64,000 nt of DNA from an uncultured Puniceicoccaceae bacterium (GCA_905479975.1 CAJQOS010000053.1:1-64000), one strand, 5' to 3'; numbered from the stretch's first letter, positions 1 through 12,668 are shown. The notes: a model not told the origin generated them from the letters alone. Numbers and translations: made by a program.

Positions 1-334
1 CGGTGCGCACCAACTGATCGGCATCGAAATCGACCGGATTAAATTGCTTGTAGAGGGCGTCATACTCGGCATCCGGCATCAACTCGAGCTTGCCCTGATG
101 ATCAAAGGGATGCGACGCACGCGCCCAGCCGATTTCGACGCCGGCAACACTCGAAGGGCCCCAGTGAATGAAGAGCCCAAACTTATCATCCAACCACCAA
201 TCCATCTTCGCGGGGTGCGTCTTGGACGCCGGTTCCTTGAGGCCCCTGGCAGCGCGTTCTCCCGCATCACAAGGGCTCAGCCCCAGAGAGGACAGCAATA
301 CGATCATGACAACGGGAAAATAGCTTAATTTCAT
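1..334 (-). CDS. Alpha-L-fucosidase (GH29 family), N-terminal fragment truncated by window edge
   Basis: Not in ORF track because no stop lies in the window. Reverse-complement translation from ATG at 334: MKLSYFPVVMIVLLSSLGLSPCDAGERAARGLKEPASKTHPAKMDWWLDDKFGLFIHWGPSSVAGVEIGWARASHPFDHQGKLELMPDAEYDALYKQFNPVDFDADQLVRT. Signal peptide plus GH29-type 'W..DKFGLFIHWG.SSV' motif. Confidence 0.85.
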   Translation of the reverse strand, partial: MKLSYFPVVMIVLLSSLGLSPCDAGERAARGLKEPASKTHPAKMDWWLDDKFGLFIHWGPSSVAGVEIGWARASHPFDHQGKLELMPDAEYDALYKQFNPVDFDADQLVRT

Positions 335-466
335 AGGGTGCATCATAACAAAACACAATCCAGCCACTACCCTCTATTTAGAGGGTAGGGATCGAAGGGA
401 TCAAACGCAAATCCTGTCAAATTGAAGGAGCGTCGCGAATTTGTGGTATGCCTCGCACGGACGACT

Positions 467-1522
467 CTAACTCGCCCTCACCGCCCAACGCAGTTTTGCT
501 GAGGTTGCCCGGGGATTGTCGTGTTGCTCGCTGAAGGATGCGCGGATGATGTCCTCGCTGATTGCACTGTAAAGCCCATCTTGCAGCCCCGCTTTGAACG
601 CCTTTTTCACGCGTCGATCCTCACCACTATGAAAGGTCAGCACAGCGACGCGACCGCTAGGGCGGAGGCAGTCAGGGAGGCCGCGCAGCCAGTTATCCAA
701 GACTTTGAATTCATCGTTTACCGCAATACGCAATGCCTGAAAAACGCGACGCTGGGTGCCTTTGACCCGGTCTTCGTCAAAGGACTTTGGTAAGACTTGA
801 ACGATGGCGCGAGCGAGTGCTCCGGTGGTCTCAAAACCCTGTCCAGCCAAGGCGTCGGCTAAGCGTGCAGCGTTGGGCTCATCGGCGTTTTCGCGCAACA
901 GGATCGCAATTTCTTCTTCATCCAGTTTTTCGATCAAAGCACTGGCTGACATGCCCTTTTTCGGATTCATGCGCATATCGAGCGGCCCTTCGTGTTTAAA
1001 GCTGAACCCGCGTGCCGGGTTGTCGATCTGCATCGAAGACACGCCAAGGTCGGCGAGAATCGCATCGGCACCATCGTGCCATCCGATTTGCCCCAACACT
1101 CCGTGCAGAGCGACAAAGTTGGTGCGTTCACAATGCAAGGACTCTGCTGGAAATCCAGCCGAGCGCAGACGCGTCTCCGTCTTCGGCAACTCAATCGGAT
1201 CTTGATCCACTCCGATCAAGCAGCCGCCGGGCTGCACGGCTTTCAACAGTTCTGCGGCATGACCTCCATAACCGAGCGTGCAATCGACGGCACGCTCACC
1301 GGGTTGAACTGCAAGTGCCTGCATGATCTCGCCCACCATGATCGGCACATGCTGTCCTGCAGGCGTTTTACCACCAGCTAGCACATGAGCGACGGTATCC
1401 GCGTAGCGCTCAGGGTCGAGTTCCTTGTATTTATCTTCAAAGCGCCGCGGGTTCTTGCCCTTGTAACGCACCCGGCGTTTGTGTGGCTCTGGAGTCTCTT
1501 CGGTTGTCATGCCCCAAAACAC
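467..1522 (-). CDS. rsmH: 16S rRNA (cytosine(1402)-N(4))-methyltransferase RsmH/MraW
   Basis: HVPIMVGEIMQAL, DCTLGYGGHAAELL, GVDQDP, LGVSSMQIDNPARGFSFKHEGPLDMRM, SGRVAVLTFHSGEDR motifs. Confidence 0.95.
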   Translation of the reverse strand: MFWGMTTEETPEPHKRRVRYKGKNPRRFEDKYKELDPERYADTVAHVLAGGKTPAGQHVPIMVGEIMQALAVQPGERAVDCTLGYGGHAAELLKAVQPGGCLIGVDQDPIELPKTETRLRSAGFPAESLHCERTNFVALHGVLGQIGWHDGADAILADLGVSSMQIDNPARGFSFKHEGPLDMRMNPKKGMSASALIEKLDEEEIAILLRENADEPNAARLADALAGQGFETTGALARAIVQVLPKSFDEDRVKGTQRRVFQALRIAVNDEFKVLDNWLRGLPDCLRPSGRVAVLTFHSGEDRRVKKAFKAGLQDGLYSAISEDIIRASFSEQHDNPRATSAKLRWAVRAS

Positions 1523-1538
1523 ACCAGAAGCGGTATTA

Positions 1539-1622
1539 GTAGTCGAGTTCCTTTAGGGGCTCGACCGACACGGCGATTGATATCGTTTCCTCCAAGCGGG
1601 TGGCCACCTAAAGGAAGCCACC
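1539..1622 (+). repeat. Double-hairpin interspersed repeat, copy 1
   Basis: GTAGTCGAGTTCCTTTAGGGGCTCGACCGACACGGCGATTGATATCGTTTCCTCCAAGCGGGTGGCCACCTAAAGGAAGCCACC; near-identical to 16569..16652 and 62154..62238. Confidence 0.9.
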
Positions 1623-1858
1623 AACGAATTCAGGCTCAAGATCCAGAAGAGTATGCATTCTAGGGAACCAGATGCCCCATTGAAAATCACAATACTGAAT
1701 ACGCGGCAATATAGCAGGTAAAAGAACCATTGTATCGTCTTCGATTCTTGTGCCTTTTCGCGACTAAATCCACTCGGAGTCGCTCCGTGCCCTTTTGTGG
1801 CCAGACAAATTGTGATTGGTGTGCGCGGTCCGGTAGGCTCGGTGCTTAGGCTCGGTGG

Positions 1859-1876
1859 ACAGACAGAAATGTCTGT
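1859..1876. repeat. Short palindromic repeat ACAGACA-GAAA-TGTCTGT (REP-like)
   Basis: Perfect 7-bp stem with 4-nt loop; family members at 35763..35780 and 35795..35812. Confidence 0.7.
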
Positions 1877-1924
1877 ATCACGGCTGAATCATTCCCAGAA
1901 CTTGAGACTGGTGACACTCCAGCG

Positions 1925-1962
1925 CAAAAAAAGCCTCGCGGGAATGAATCCATGCGAGGCTT
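1925..1962 (-). terminator. Rho-independent terminator for act/cco operon
   Basis: AAAAAAAGCCTCGC...GCGAGGCTT; on the minus strand a 9-bp GC-rich stem followed by a T run, just after the ccoP stop. Confidence 0.8.
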
Positions 1963-1983
1963 GATGATTAAAGAATGAACTGC

Positions 1984-2691
1984 TTAGTGAGCTGCGGCTT
2001 CGGCTGGTGCAGCCTCTGCGGGTGCTTCTTCAGCTGCTGCGGGTGCTTCGGCGACTGGCTCTTCGCCTAGATCGACGACGACTTCTTCTGCGGTCCATGG
2101 TGTGCCGCGTGAGCCGTATTGATCCATGTAGCCGTTGACCGTTGCTTCGGTGACTTCAGAGGCTCCGTTATCCCACTCTTGGCGGATGTAGGTCAAGACG
2201 CCTGCAATCTCTTGTGGCTTCAAGTTGAGACCACTTGGGCCAAAGGCTGGCATATTGCCGTTGAACTTCTTTCCCGCGACTTCGATCGGACCGTTAAGAC
2301 CATTGATCAAGATACGTGCGAGGCTCTCTTGGTGACCAGTCACCCACTCTGAACCTGCAAGCGGTGGATAGACACCTGGCACGCCGAGACCTGTGGCTTG
2401 GTGACAGGCCACACACTGCGCCTTAAATACTTTCGCACCGCGGTCGTAGAGTGATACCTGAACGACTGCAACTTCGGCATTCGGGTCGAAATCCAGTGTA
2501 TACGCGTCTTTATGAAAGTGTCCGCCAAACTGAATCAAATACACCCCGCCCCAAAAGCAGAGTGCGGCAAAGAGGAAGAGGATGAAGATCGGAATCGGCG
2601 ATGAGCCATCACGCGGCTCTTCCTTCTCGCGCATGAGCGAGTCATGCTGATCCTGCTCGCCCGTATCGTTGGTGTGTTGCTCGTCGCTCAT
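1984..2691 (-). CDS. Membrane-anchored monoheme cytochrome c, CcoP-like subunit
   Basis: One N-terminal TM, single CVACH heme c motif, '[20 protein letters not shown]' c-type fold, Ala/Glu-rich C-tail; follows ccoO-like gene. Confidence 0.8.
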   Translation of the reverse strand: MSDEQHTNDTGEQDQHDSLMREKEEPRDGSSPIPIFILFLFAALCFWGGVYLIQFGGHFHKDAYTLDFDPNAEVAVVQVSLYDRGAKVFKAQCVACHQATGLGVPGVYPPLAGSEWVTGHQESLARILINGLNGPIEVAGKKFNGNMPAFGPSGLNLKPQEIAGVLTYIRQEWDNGASEVTEATVNGYMDQYGSRGTPWTAEEVVVDLGEEPVAEAPAAAEEAPAEAAPAEAAAH

Positions 2692-3344
2692 TATTCGGAA
2701 ATCTGAGCCTCTGGTAGGCTGTAGTTAAGTTTCAGGCTGAGCAAATACTCAACCAATGCTTCGGCGCGCTGAGTCGGCACGACCTCGTATCCAGCTGCGG
2801 GTGCATAATCGGAGTCAGCATCAAACTGCAGTGCGTTGGCAGATACAGCGCCCTCGACCGCACGTGTTTGGTAAAGGAACGAATACTGCGGCATGGTGGA
2901 CTTACCTTCGGATGTAATCTTCGGATTGTAGAGGTGAAGGTGATGTCGGTTGGCATCGTCCTCACGCTCACCGATGGTCATCAGGTCTGGCCCGAGACGT
3001 TGGCTACCGAGTAATACATTACCTTGTGTGACATAATCACGAGCAACGGTGCCGCGCTTGCCCCACTCACGCTCGACATCGGAACCGTAACCGGCACGAC
3101 GCACTTGTTGCGTGTGGCAAGTGACGCAACCGAGATCGGTGTAAACGGCCTTCCCCTGCTGCGCTGCGCCAGGCATCATCGCAGGATACAAAGTTTCACC
3201 GGCAATCGGGTTGCCTAGTTCGTCTAAGGTCTCGGTGGTTTGCGTCAAACTGCCGAGTTGAATATAACTGCTGAGAACCAAGCCCATCAGCGAGAACGCT
3301 AAGGCGGTTAAGATCCCACAAAAAAGAAGCGGTAGATTTTTCAT
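2691..3344 (-). CDS. cbb3-type oxidase subunit II-like (CcoO family) monoheme cytochrome c
   Basis: [26 protein letters not shown]...[17 protein letters not shown]...STMPQYSFL, characteristic CcoO layout with N-terminal TM. Confidence 0.88.
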   Translation of the reverse strand: MKNLPLLFCGILTALAFSLMGLVLSSYIQLGSLTQTTETLDELGNPIAGETLYPAMMPGAAQQGKAVYTDLGCVTCHTQQVRRAGYGSDVEREWGKRGTVARDYVTQGNVLLGSQRLGPDLMTIGEREDDANRHHLHLYNPKITSEGKSTMPQYSFLYQTRAVEGAVSANALQFDADSDYAPAAGYEVVPTQRAEALVEYLLSLKLNYSLPEAQISE

Positions 3345-4813
3345 TACGCTGCACCCTCCTGGTTGGCAGACTCAAGCAATGTAGGCCCTTGCTTCGCACG
3401 GATCGTGCCGGTCGCAAAGAGCATCCAAAGGAAATTTAGTGCAAAGGCGATGTGTCCGATAGCGAGGCAAAGCACGCCAATCGAACGAATCTCCAACCAA
3501 GGCACCATCGATTGAACTACATCGAGGAATGGCACCTCTGCGTTGTTCATTTGATTACCAGCGAGCCAGCCGCCAATGAGCAGTGATACGACGATTGTAG
3601 TAATACCAAGCGCACTGCCCCAGAAGTGGAAGAAGATCAATGTCGAGGACGGCCACTCGCGCCTCGTCAGGCGAGGTAGCATATAGTAAAGACCACCAAA
3701 CATCACCATGGTGAAGAAGCCGTAGACCAAGTGTTGTGTTTGGCCAGTGGCGAAGGTCGTAAAGTGTGTGATCTCGTTGACTGAGCGGAACGCCATGACT
3801 GAGCCAATCAGGCTAGCAAAGAAATAAGACATGATACCGAACATGACGAAGCGAAGTGCGGGGCTGCGCCAGACGTCGGAACGTGCGCCTTTTACGGTCA
3901 TGTAAAGATTGAGACCGACTGCGATAACCGGAATCACCATCATCACCGAAGCGACGATGCTCACCGAGCTCATCCAGACAGGAACTGGACCGCCAATCAG
4001 ATTGACCATCCCAGTCCAACTGCCAAGTGCTGCGAGCGAAACAAATCCAAGCAGCGCCAAAGTGTAGGAGTGAATCGGACGACCGAGCACCTTAGGAATC
4101 ACATAATACGCAACTGCCAAAGCCATCGGTGTGAGCCACAGGTTTTGAATGCTAGCGGAAAACCAGTTTGCGGTGACTGCCTGAACCACGCCACGCGCAG
4201 GGAACCAGACAACCATGAACTCAGAGATCATGTAGACCCATGGGAACCAGAAAAGTGCACCAAGGATATACCATTGGGAGACGTAAACGCCCTGCCCTTG
4301 ACGAGCGCGAAATGCCAGAATGCCCCATGCGCCGATGAGTGCATACGCAATCAACAACAACGGAGTCGCATAACCAGGGAGCTCAAGAAACTCTGCCGAG
4401 TTAAGATCGCCTGCTAGAATACCGAGCAGCCCAACTTTTAAGCCAAGGTTCCAAAAGATGCCTGCGACGATGAGTAGACCAGCATTACGGAACGGCGCCT
4501 GCGATAAACGAGCAATGATCCAGAGGCCGATCGCAAAGATGACATTGCAGGCCCAGCCGAACAGCATCGCGTTGGTCGCAACTGGATAGAGACGCCCGTA
4601 AGTGACGAACTCGCAACCAGCCATGAAGCTCGGCTCATACGATTGGTAGGCCGTGATCAGCGTGAAAGCCGAGCCGATGATGAGCCATGCAAGTGCGGAG
4701 ACGACAAAGAACAATGCCGGAAACCGAATGGATGCATCGATCTCACTCAACACGGTGCGCACGCATGCGGTCGTGGGAGTGGACTGAGAGTTGGACTGTA
4801 GATTAGAATTCAA
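3344..4813 (-). CDS. Heme-copper oxidase subunit I (CcoN-like) homologue lacking canonical histidine ligands
   Basis: CcoN-like landmarks ([84 protein letters not shown]) and many TMs; no His before residue 248. Confidence 0.85.
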   Translation of the reverse strand: MNSNLQSNSQSTPTTACVRTVLSEIDASIRFPALFFVVSALAWLIIGSAFTLITAYQSYEPSFMAGCEFVTYGRLYPVATNAMLFGWACNVIFAIGLWIIARLSQAPFRNAGLLIVAGIFWNLGLKVGLLGILAGDLNSAEFLELPGYATPLLLIAYALIGAWGILAFRARQGQGVYVSQWYILGALFWFPWVYMISEFMVVWFPARGVVQAVTANWFSASIQNLWLTPMALAVAYYVIPKVLGRPIHSYTLALLGFVSLAALGSWTGMVNLIGGPVPVWMSSVSIVASVMMVIPVIAVGLNLYMTVKGARSDVWRSPALRFVMFGIMSYFFASLIGSVMAFRSVNEITHFTTFATGQTQHLVYGFFTMVMFGGLYYMLPRLTRREWPSSTLIFFHFWGSALGITTIVVSLLIGGWLAGNQMNNAEVPFLDVVQSMVPWLEIRSIGVLCLAIGHIAFALNFLWMLFATGTIRAKQGPTLLESANQEGAA

Positions 4814-4920
4814 AATTGAGAATTAGGAATTAGGAGTTATGAATTAGGTCTGCTGTAAATGACGAAGCAATTGAGAATTAGGCGTGATCGAGAACCATTC
4901 CTAATTCGTCATTCCTAATT
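4814..4920. repeat. Heptanucleotide (AATTAGG-type) repeats in two opposed arrays
   Basis: AATTGAG-AATTAGG-AATTAGG-AGTTATG-AATTAGG at 4814-4848, AATTGAG-AATTAGG at 4869-4882, CCTAATT-CGTCATT-CCTAATT at 4900-4920. Confidence 0.8.
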
Positions 4921-5202
4921 GTTTTGATAGGCCGCTACGGTCAACTCCATCGCATCTTGAATCGGTATGCGAACAGTGCCGGCTGCTTCGTCGATAACTT
5001 CGAAGCTAGTGAGCTTTGCGACACCCGCAGCGCGTGCTTCGTCAGCAGTTGCTTGGCGTGCTTCGTTGACCGCTTGATCGACCGGATCCGGACGACTAGG
5101 CAAATAAGCGACGAATAGAATCACAGCGAACACGAGGATTGCGCCGATGATACCGGTAAGAGAGAGCAGACGACTGCCTGGTGATAATTCTGATTGAGAC
5201 AT
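4915..5202 (-). CDS. Small single-TM protein of the ACIII/cco cluster, function unknown
   Basis: MSQSELSPGSRLLSLTGIIGAILVFAVILFVAYLPSR... one TM, then Ala/Glu-rich soluble segment ending RIPIQDAMELTVAAYQNN; between actF and ccoN-like. Confidence 0.7.
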   Translation of the reverse strand: MSQSELSPGSRLLSLTGIIGAILVFAVILFVAYLPSRPDPVDQAVNEARQATADEARAAGVAKLTSFEVIDEAAGTVRIPIQDAMELTVAAYQNN

Positions 5203-5208
5203 CTTAAA

Positions 5209-6480
5209 TTACTCCGCGTAGTTGATGGAAACATTGATATTCGGGTCACGAATAGGAATCGGCTCAGCCTTTTTAGTGCTGCGGCAGAATGCCCAGATGC
5301 AGACACCACCGATACCGATGATGGATGCGATATCGACCCAGTTGACTGAGAACTGACGAACGAGGTACCCCGCTGCGTGTGAGTCAGGATTAACCAACTT
5401 ACCAGGAACGATGTTCCAGTAGAGGTCGAGCAAGTGAAAAGACAAGATCCAGATCGAAATGCCGACGGTGCGCCACACGACGACCTTTGTCTTATACCAA
5501 AGCAGGCAGAGGAACGGAGTGAGGAAGTGACCGAAGATCAAGCCCATGCTCACGAACCACCAAGAGTTGGTCGTGCCGTCGAAGTTCATTTCACGCAGGT
5601 TATACCAGAAGGTTTCTTCCGGAATATTCGCGCTATAGATCAAGAAATACTGAGAGAAACTAATGTATGCCCAGAAGATGGTGAATGCCAGCATCATGCA
5701 GCTGATATCGTAACGGTGCGCTTGCTTGAGGATCCCCTTGAGGTAGCCCTTGGCGGCGAGGATGACTGTTACGATGATGAGTGTTGCGAGTGCAGCACGG
5801 ATACAAGCCGCGAAGAACCACACACCATACATGGTCGAGAACCAGTGGTATTCGAGCGATTTGAACCAGTCAATCGCACCGAGTGTCATGGCAATTGCGC
5901 AGAGGAAGAGTCCAACCGCAGAGAGCGCATGCGCTTTAGTCGTATTTTTGATATCTCCCGTCTTGTCGGTATCGAAGGACCACTTACGTAGTAGACCTGT
6001 GACAATAATGAAGACACCAAAGATGGCGACCACGCGGGCGACGAAGAATTCCTTATTCAGATAAGGCTGCTTCCAAGTGTAGATCGCGTCCTCACCGACA
6101 GTGCCGTGTCCTGGCAATTCGTTGAGTCCACTCATCCATTTCCATAGCAGACCCGGATTCTCGTGAAAGAGCGTAGCCAAGAGTGGTAGGAAGAGCAGCA
6201 GCAACCATGGGAATGCTGCCATACCGTGCTCACATTGACGGCGAATGATGACTGGCCAGCGTGCGTAGAAGACATACCAGATCAAAGTCAGGAATGTCAT
6301 ACCAATGGCGATGGACATCCAGAAACCGAGACCGATGAGCCAACCCATAAATGGGCGTGCGTCAGCTGCGTTCCAACCTTGGAATAAACCGAAGGCTGCG
6401 GCTAAGATGCCGATGATACCAACAACGAGAGCGATGCCCCCTACTTTGTTAGCTTGAGCGTGATGTGCGTCCGAACTCAT
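5209..6480 (-). CDS. actF: Alternative Complex III subunit ActF (NrfD-like integral membrane protein)
   Basis: Multi-TM protein in canonical actABCDEF order; 'TLIWYVFYARWPVIIRRQCEHGMAAFPWLLLLFLPLL', 'FWYNLREMNFDGTTNSWWFVSMGLIFGHFLTPF'. Confidence 0.85.
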   Translation of the reverse strand: MSSDAHHAQANKVGGIALVVGIIGILAAAFGLFQGWNAADARPFMGWLIGLGFWMSIAIGMTFLTLIWYVFYARWPVIIRRQCEHGMAAFPWLLLLFLPLLATLFHENPGLLWKWMSGLNELPGHGTVGEDAIYTWKQPYLNKEFFVARVVAIFGVFIIVTGLLRKWSFDTDKTGDIKNTTKAHALSAVGLFLCAIAMTLGAIDWFKSLEYHWFSTMYGVWFFAACIRAALATLIIVTVILAAKGYLKGILKQAHRYDISCMMLAFTIFWAYISFSQYFLIYSANIPEETFWYNLREMNFDGTTNSWWFVSMGLIFGHFLTPFLCLLWYKTKVVVWRTVGISIWILSFHLLDLYWNIVPGKLVNPDSHAAGYLVRQFSVNWVDIASIIGIGGVCIWAFCRSTKKAEPIPIRDPNINVSINYAE

Positions 6481-6481
6481 A

Positions 6482-7138
6482 TTATTTAATTCCTAACTCT
6501 GTGCGTTGTGCTTCGGAAAGATCCTTGGCGTCAGCGTTTTGAGAGCGTTGTAGCGCTCGAACATAAAGGACGATCGCCCAGCGTTCTTCAGGTGAAATGC
6601 GATCATTGAATGGTAGCATCAAGCCCTTGCCGTTGGTGATCACATCAAAGAGATAACCATCTTCGACACCGCGAAGACGTTCATCGTGGTAGTTGGCGGC
6701 GAGCACGCCGTATGGCTTGGTCACACCGTTACCGTCGCCGGCTGCACCGTGGCAGACTGCGCAGAAGATATCGAACTTCGCCTTACCTTCAGCCATGAGC
6801 GCGTGGCTCACTTCGAGCGGCAGGGTCTTAACGAACTGACCGTCAGCATTCTTGCCTTGATTCAGAACAGTGTCGCCGAGGGTCTGATCATCAAACTCAG
6901 CGGAGAAGACCTCTGCTTGGTTGAAGTAATCACCACGAGCAACCGTCTTGGCTGGCACGGGACGGTCATTACGACCATCGGCGAAAAACTCGTTTTCTGC
7001 CTGCGGCTTGTAGCGCGCTTGGCGGTCCATGTCTGGGAAGACTTCGAGAGGTGGCTTTGTGCTGTGTGAACCACGGAAGCCGAGAATCGACACCGTTGCT
7101 ACAATAGCAAAAACATATATGGCTAAAAAGATACGCAT
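6482..7138 (-). CDS. actE: Alternative Complex III subunit ActE (monoheme cytochrome c)
   Basis: CAVCHGAAGDGNG heme c motif and MLPFNDRISPEERWAIVLYVRALQ; position in act operon. Confidence 0.88.
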   Translation of the reverse strand: MRIFLAIYVFAIVATVSILGFRGSHSTKPPLEVFPDMDRQARYKPQAENEFFADGRNDRPVPAKTVARGDYFNQAEVFSAEFDDQTLGDTVLNQGKNADGQFVKTLPLEVSHALMAEGKAKFDIFCAVCHGAAGDGNGVTKPYGVLAANYHDERLRGVEDGYLFDVITNGKGLMLPFNDRISPEERWAIVLYVRALQRSQNADAKDLSEAQRTELGIK

Positions 7139-7147
7139 GATGATGTC

Positions 7148-7677
7148 CTACGCTGAGACCTCCTCGATGTCGGTTCCGCCAATTTCCGCTAGGAATTGGC
7201 GCGTGGCGACCGAATCAAACTGTGCATCGCGCGACTCAATGGCGATGACCAGACGATCTCCGGAGACCTCTAGGAATTTTTCGTTGTTGAAAAGTGGGTT
7301 ATAGTGCTGAGGCAGCAAATTGGTGATGAACATACCACCGAGCGTGCCGAATGCGGACAACAGGATGGTCAACTCATACATGATCGGGAATGGGAAGACT
7401 GGGCTGAAGAATGGCTGTCCGCCGATGATCAGTGGATAGTTATACGCATTCATGAACCAGACGATAAACATCCCGAGGCAAAATCCGGTGATACCACCGC
7501 AGAAGGTAAAGACCGGCACTTTGGAGCGCGGTTGACCTTGAGCTGCAGGCATTCCGTGAACAGGGAACGACGAATACGTGTCCCACTTTTTGTAACCTGC
7601 ATCCCTCACCTTTTCCGCCGCATGGAAGAAAGAAGGTGTATCTGCGAAGGTCGCGATAATTCCGTGTGTTTCAGACA

Positions 7678-7678
<1 letters not shown>
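7148..7678 (-). CDS. actD: Alternative Complex III subunit ActD (DUF3341 type)
   Basis: [35 protein letters not shown]...[23 protein letters not shown]. Confidence 0.9.
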
Positions 7679-9189
<1,511 letters not shown>

Positions 9190-9213
9190 TTTAATAAGTT
9201 CGCAAGTTAGAAA

Positions 9214-12200
9214 TTAGTGAGCGGCAGGCGCTTCTTCAGAGTGTGAGGAATGGTCGGCACCGTGGTCATCATGAGCAGGTGCGCCGTGGTCGTCGCCGTG
9301 ATCACCACCGTGGTCGTCGCCATGGCTACCATGTCCATAACGCTCGTCGTATTGAGCGTAGGCGTATGGTTTTTCATAAGCATCCGGCATCTTAGGATTC
9401 GGATTACGCAGACGTGCGAGGTAAGTGGTGCGAGGACGCGCATTGAGATAACCAAGCACCGAGTAGTTACGGTCGCTAGCTTTCATCTGCGAGACTTCAG
9501 AGTTGGCATCAGAGATATCACCGAAAGTGATGGCATCGGTTGGGCAGGCCTGTTGGCAAGCGACTTTGATGTTACCATCCGCTATACGAATATCATCGGA
9601 TGCACCAGCGAGACGCTTTTGCTCGATCTTAGCAGATTCGATACGCTGCGTGCAGAATGTGCACTTCTCCATCACACCGCGCATACGCACAGTGACATTT
9701 GGATTTGCGTTCATCTTCTCAAGCTCCGGCTCGTCGACAGGACCGAGTGGACCCTTGTAAACTTCACCGATTTGACGCTTGTTCCAATCGAAGAAATTGA
9801 AGCGGCGCACCTTATACGGGCAATTATTCGCGCAGTAGCGAGTGCCGACGCAACGGTTATAAGCCATGGTGTTGAGGCCTTGTGTGTCGTGCACGGTCGC
9901 ATTCACAGGGCAAACCTGCTCACACGGTGCATTCTCACAGTGCTGACACATCATGCCCATGAAGGACACTTGCACGTCGTCTGGCACCTCAGTCTGATCG
10001 TATTTCTCAGCAGAGAAATAACGGTCAATACGCATCCAGTGCATCTCACGTCCACGAAGGACCTGATCTTTACCAACGATTGGCACATTATTTTCGCTTT
10101 GGCAGGCAACGACACAAGCCGTGCAACCGATGCAGCTATTCAAATCAATTGCCATGCCCCACTGCTGTGGCACTGGGAATGATTCAAGTGGTTCACCTTT
10201 ATCGTCATGCCAAACTTTAACGTTCGGCGCTGGCTTGGAGAATGCGACGTGGTCGTAAGCAGAGTTACCGCGATACTGGTTCACCGACTTCTCTTGAAGT
10301 GATTTGCCGGTATCCTTCGCGTAGTTCGATGGAGCGTGCGACTCGACGCCGATCTTGTTAACGAAATCAGGGGTTTCGGTGTAAGCAGCTGCGGTGTTCT
10401 CGCGAACCAGTGCGCGGCCTTCCATCGACCAGTGCTCCTGTGTATTCGCGAGGTGATAAGTCTTTTCGGTCAGCGTGATGGTGGCACCGAGTGCGCAACC
10501 AAGGCTACCAGAGGTGCGAACCGCATAGGCATCGAACCCAACACCATTACCAACGCGACCAACAACCTTACGGCCCAGACCCAGTGGCAATACCACAGTG
10601 TAGTTTGCAAGACCTGGAACAACGTGGATCGGTGCTTCGATCGTGACACCATTGACAGTCAATTCGACCACAACGGCTTCTTCCTTACCGCGGCGAAAAT
10701 TCGCTTTGTTCGTTTGAAGTGTGCCTTTCGCAGCCTTGAAGAACTCGCTGTCCTTATTCATCGGCTTCTTGCTTGGGAAGATCTGAATGCCTTGAGCGGC
10801 TTCAAGTTCCTTAGCAAGTGATGGGCTGATCTGGATCGCATTATCCCAAGTCAACTTGGTGATCGGATCCGGACACTCCATCATCCAACCATTGTTGGCG
10901 TAGCGGCCGTCGTAAGCGTGTGAGCTCGGTGCGAAACGCACTTCAAGCGCATCCGCGCTCAATTCAAGCGCAGTCAACTCGTCCGCTTTCAGCGCTTTGA
11001 CGACCTTCGCATCATCGACCTTCTCAGACGCGACCTTGAAAGCAGAACCTTCGAGTAAACCATCGCTGAGGAATTTGTTGTAATCGCTGCCACCTTCTGC
11101 GGTGAATGTCGCTTGCGCGATGGAGTAACCATCGGTCGCAGATGCACCCGCAAGGCGAGCCAAGATTTCAAGATCATTGAATGTATCGAACAACGGCTCA
11201 ATCATTGGCTGCACTGGAACCAGTGTGCCGTCGAATGTGCGTCCATCGCCCCAAGACTCCAAGTAATGCGAGCGTGCGATGAAGAGATCTGCAGTCGCAG
11301 ACGTTTCGTTGATCGCACCACCAATGTAGATGCTCTGTGTCGCTTTGGCTTGTGCAGCGGACCAATCAAGATCGATCGGCGCATCGTAAACCGGGTTACC
11401 ACCAAGGATCACGAGCGTTTCCACACCGCCCTGGTTCAAACGAGCTGCGGCCGTTGCGATACCCTGCTCTGCAGTTGGCACTTCGACGTAGTTGATCGGA
11501 GCAGAAAGTGCGTCGTTGATCGCGATCACGATGGCATGCACCGATTTCGGCAAATGCTCACCTGCAACGATGATCGAGTGGCCAGCGTGATCGACCAAGT
11601 CAGTCGCACATGCGTCGACCCATTGAGCATCGACCTTAAGTGATGCACCAATCTTAGCGAGTTCAGCTGCCAACGGACCGCCTACATGCTTCTTATTGAG
11701 CACGGCAGCACCGACTTGAGCGATGAATGCGCCCATTTGGCTGGAGCTAAGACGGAGACGGTGATCGGCCATGGAGCCAGTCGATGTCAGTGTGCTCTCT
11801 ACTGAATAGAGGCGGCTCATCTTGTTCGCATCCTTCGCATCCTTGACCTTACGAGTCTTGGTGAAGTCGCGCGCTTGGCTCAGGGAACCGTCTGCGTTGA
11901 TGAGGAACTCAGCGTCGAGTGCGAGCACACGTTGCGCTTTAGTAAATTCTGGAAGTGCGCGGAGCGACTTGCCGAAGACAGCCTGTGCGGCTTGCTCGGA
12001 AGTGCTTTGATCGATCGCAGTGTTTTCAGTCCAAGTCGCTTTAGGGAAAGCCTTCTGGATCTGCTTCACTAGAGCAGCACGACTCGGAGAGGTGCTTGGC
12101 TCAGCGAGGAATACGAGGCCCTTGCCCTGATCAGCACCATGCGCCTGACGAATCGCTTCGAGACGATCACGAACGACAGCAGGAGAAAGGACGGTAGCGC

Positions 12201-12657
12201 CCTCTTTGCTCTTCGTTGCACGATCCGGATCATACAGATCCAAAATGCTCGCCTGTGTATAAACAGTCGTGGCACCGCCGTAAGGCGTAAAGCTTGGGTT
12301 ACCCTCGATCTTAGTCGGACGACCAGTGTGGGTCTCGACGATCACTGGCACATTATCACGCGCACTCGGCATCGAGGACGTATAATAGACCGGCACACCT
12401 GGAATCACGTTCTCAGGCTGCTTGGAGTAAGGGAGAATCGTTTGTTCCGGACGACGGCAACCAGTCATACCAAGGCCAGCAAGACCAAAGGATGCGGCCA
12501 TGACCTTCATGAAATGGCGACGGTTTACGCCTTCCATATCGGAAGCGCCGGCAGGGAATTCGCGCTCGACCCAATCTTTAAAAGCGGGAGTTTCCGCTAG
12601 ATCGTCGAGGCTCTTCCAGTAACGTGGGCCTGAAAATTCAGAGTTCTTCATTATCAA
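9214..12657 (-). CDS. actB: Alternative Complex III subunit ActB (molybdopterin-oxidoreductase-like plus ferredoxin-like domains)
   Basis: 1147 aa; Tat/lipoprotein-like N-terminus [44 protein letters not shown]-terminal Fe-S motifs [51 protein letters not shown]; His/Asp-rich tail. Confidence 0.93.
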   Translation of the reverse strand: MIMKNSEFSGPRYWKSLDDLAETPAFKDWVEREFPAGASDMEGVNRRHFMKVMAASFGLAGLGMTGCRRPEQTILPYSKQPENVIPGVPVYYTSSMPSARDNVPVIVETHTGRPTKIEGNPSFTPYGGATTVYTQASILDLYDPDRATKSKEGATVLSPAVVRDRLEAIRQAHGADQGKGLVFLAEPSTSPSRAALVKQIQKAFPKATWTENTAIDQSTSEQAAQAVFGKSLRALPEFTKAQRVLALDAEFLINADGSLSQARDFTKTRKVKDAKDANKMSRLYSVESTLTSTGSMADHRLRLSSSQMGAFIAQVGAAVLNKKHVGGPLAAELAKIGASLKVDAQWVDACATDLVDHAGHSIIVAGEHLPKSVHAIVIAINDALSAPINYVEVPTAEQGIATAAARLNQGGVETLVILGGNPVYDAPIDLDWSAAQAKATQSIYIGGAINETSATADLFIARSHYLESWGDGRTFDGTLVPVQPMIEPLFDTFNDLEILARLAGASATDGYSIAQATFTAEGGSDYNKFLSDGLLEGSAFKVASEKVDDAKVVKALKADELTALELSADALEVRFAPSSHAYDGRYANNGWMMECPDPITKLTWDNAIQISPSLAKELEAAQGIQIFPSKKPMNKDSEFFKAAKGTLQTNKANFRRGKEEAVVVELTVNGVTIEAPIHVVPGLANYTVVLPLGLGRKVVGRVGNGVGFDAYAVRTSGSLGCALGATITLTEKTYHLANTQEHWSMEGRALVRENTAAAYTETPDFVNKIGVESHAPSNYAKDTGKSLQEKSVNQYRGNSAYDHVAFSKPAPNVKVWHDDKGEPLESFPVPQQWGMAIDLNSCIGCTACVVACQSENNVPIVGKDQVLRGREMHWMRIDRYFSAEKYDQTEVPDDVQVSFMGMMCQHCENAPCEQVCPVNATVHDTQGLNTMAYNRCVGTRYCANNCPYKVRRFNFFDWNKRQIGEVYKGPLGPVDEPELEKMNANPNVTVRMRGVMEKCTFCTQRIESAKIEQKRLAGASDDIRIADGNIKVACQQACPTDAITFGDISDANSEVSQMKASDRNYSVLGYLNARPRTTYLARLRNPNPKMPDAYEKPYAYAQYDERYGHGSHGDDHGGDHGDDHGAPAHDDHGADHSSHSEEAPAAH

Positions 12658-12668
12658 AAAGGTGGCGA

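Noticed and set aside
9250-10182. 310-aa plus-strand ORF
   Set aside because: Entirely antisense to actB, low-complexity translation without family motifs; a by-product of codon bias on the opposite strand.
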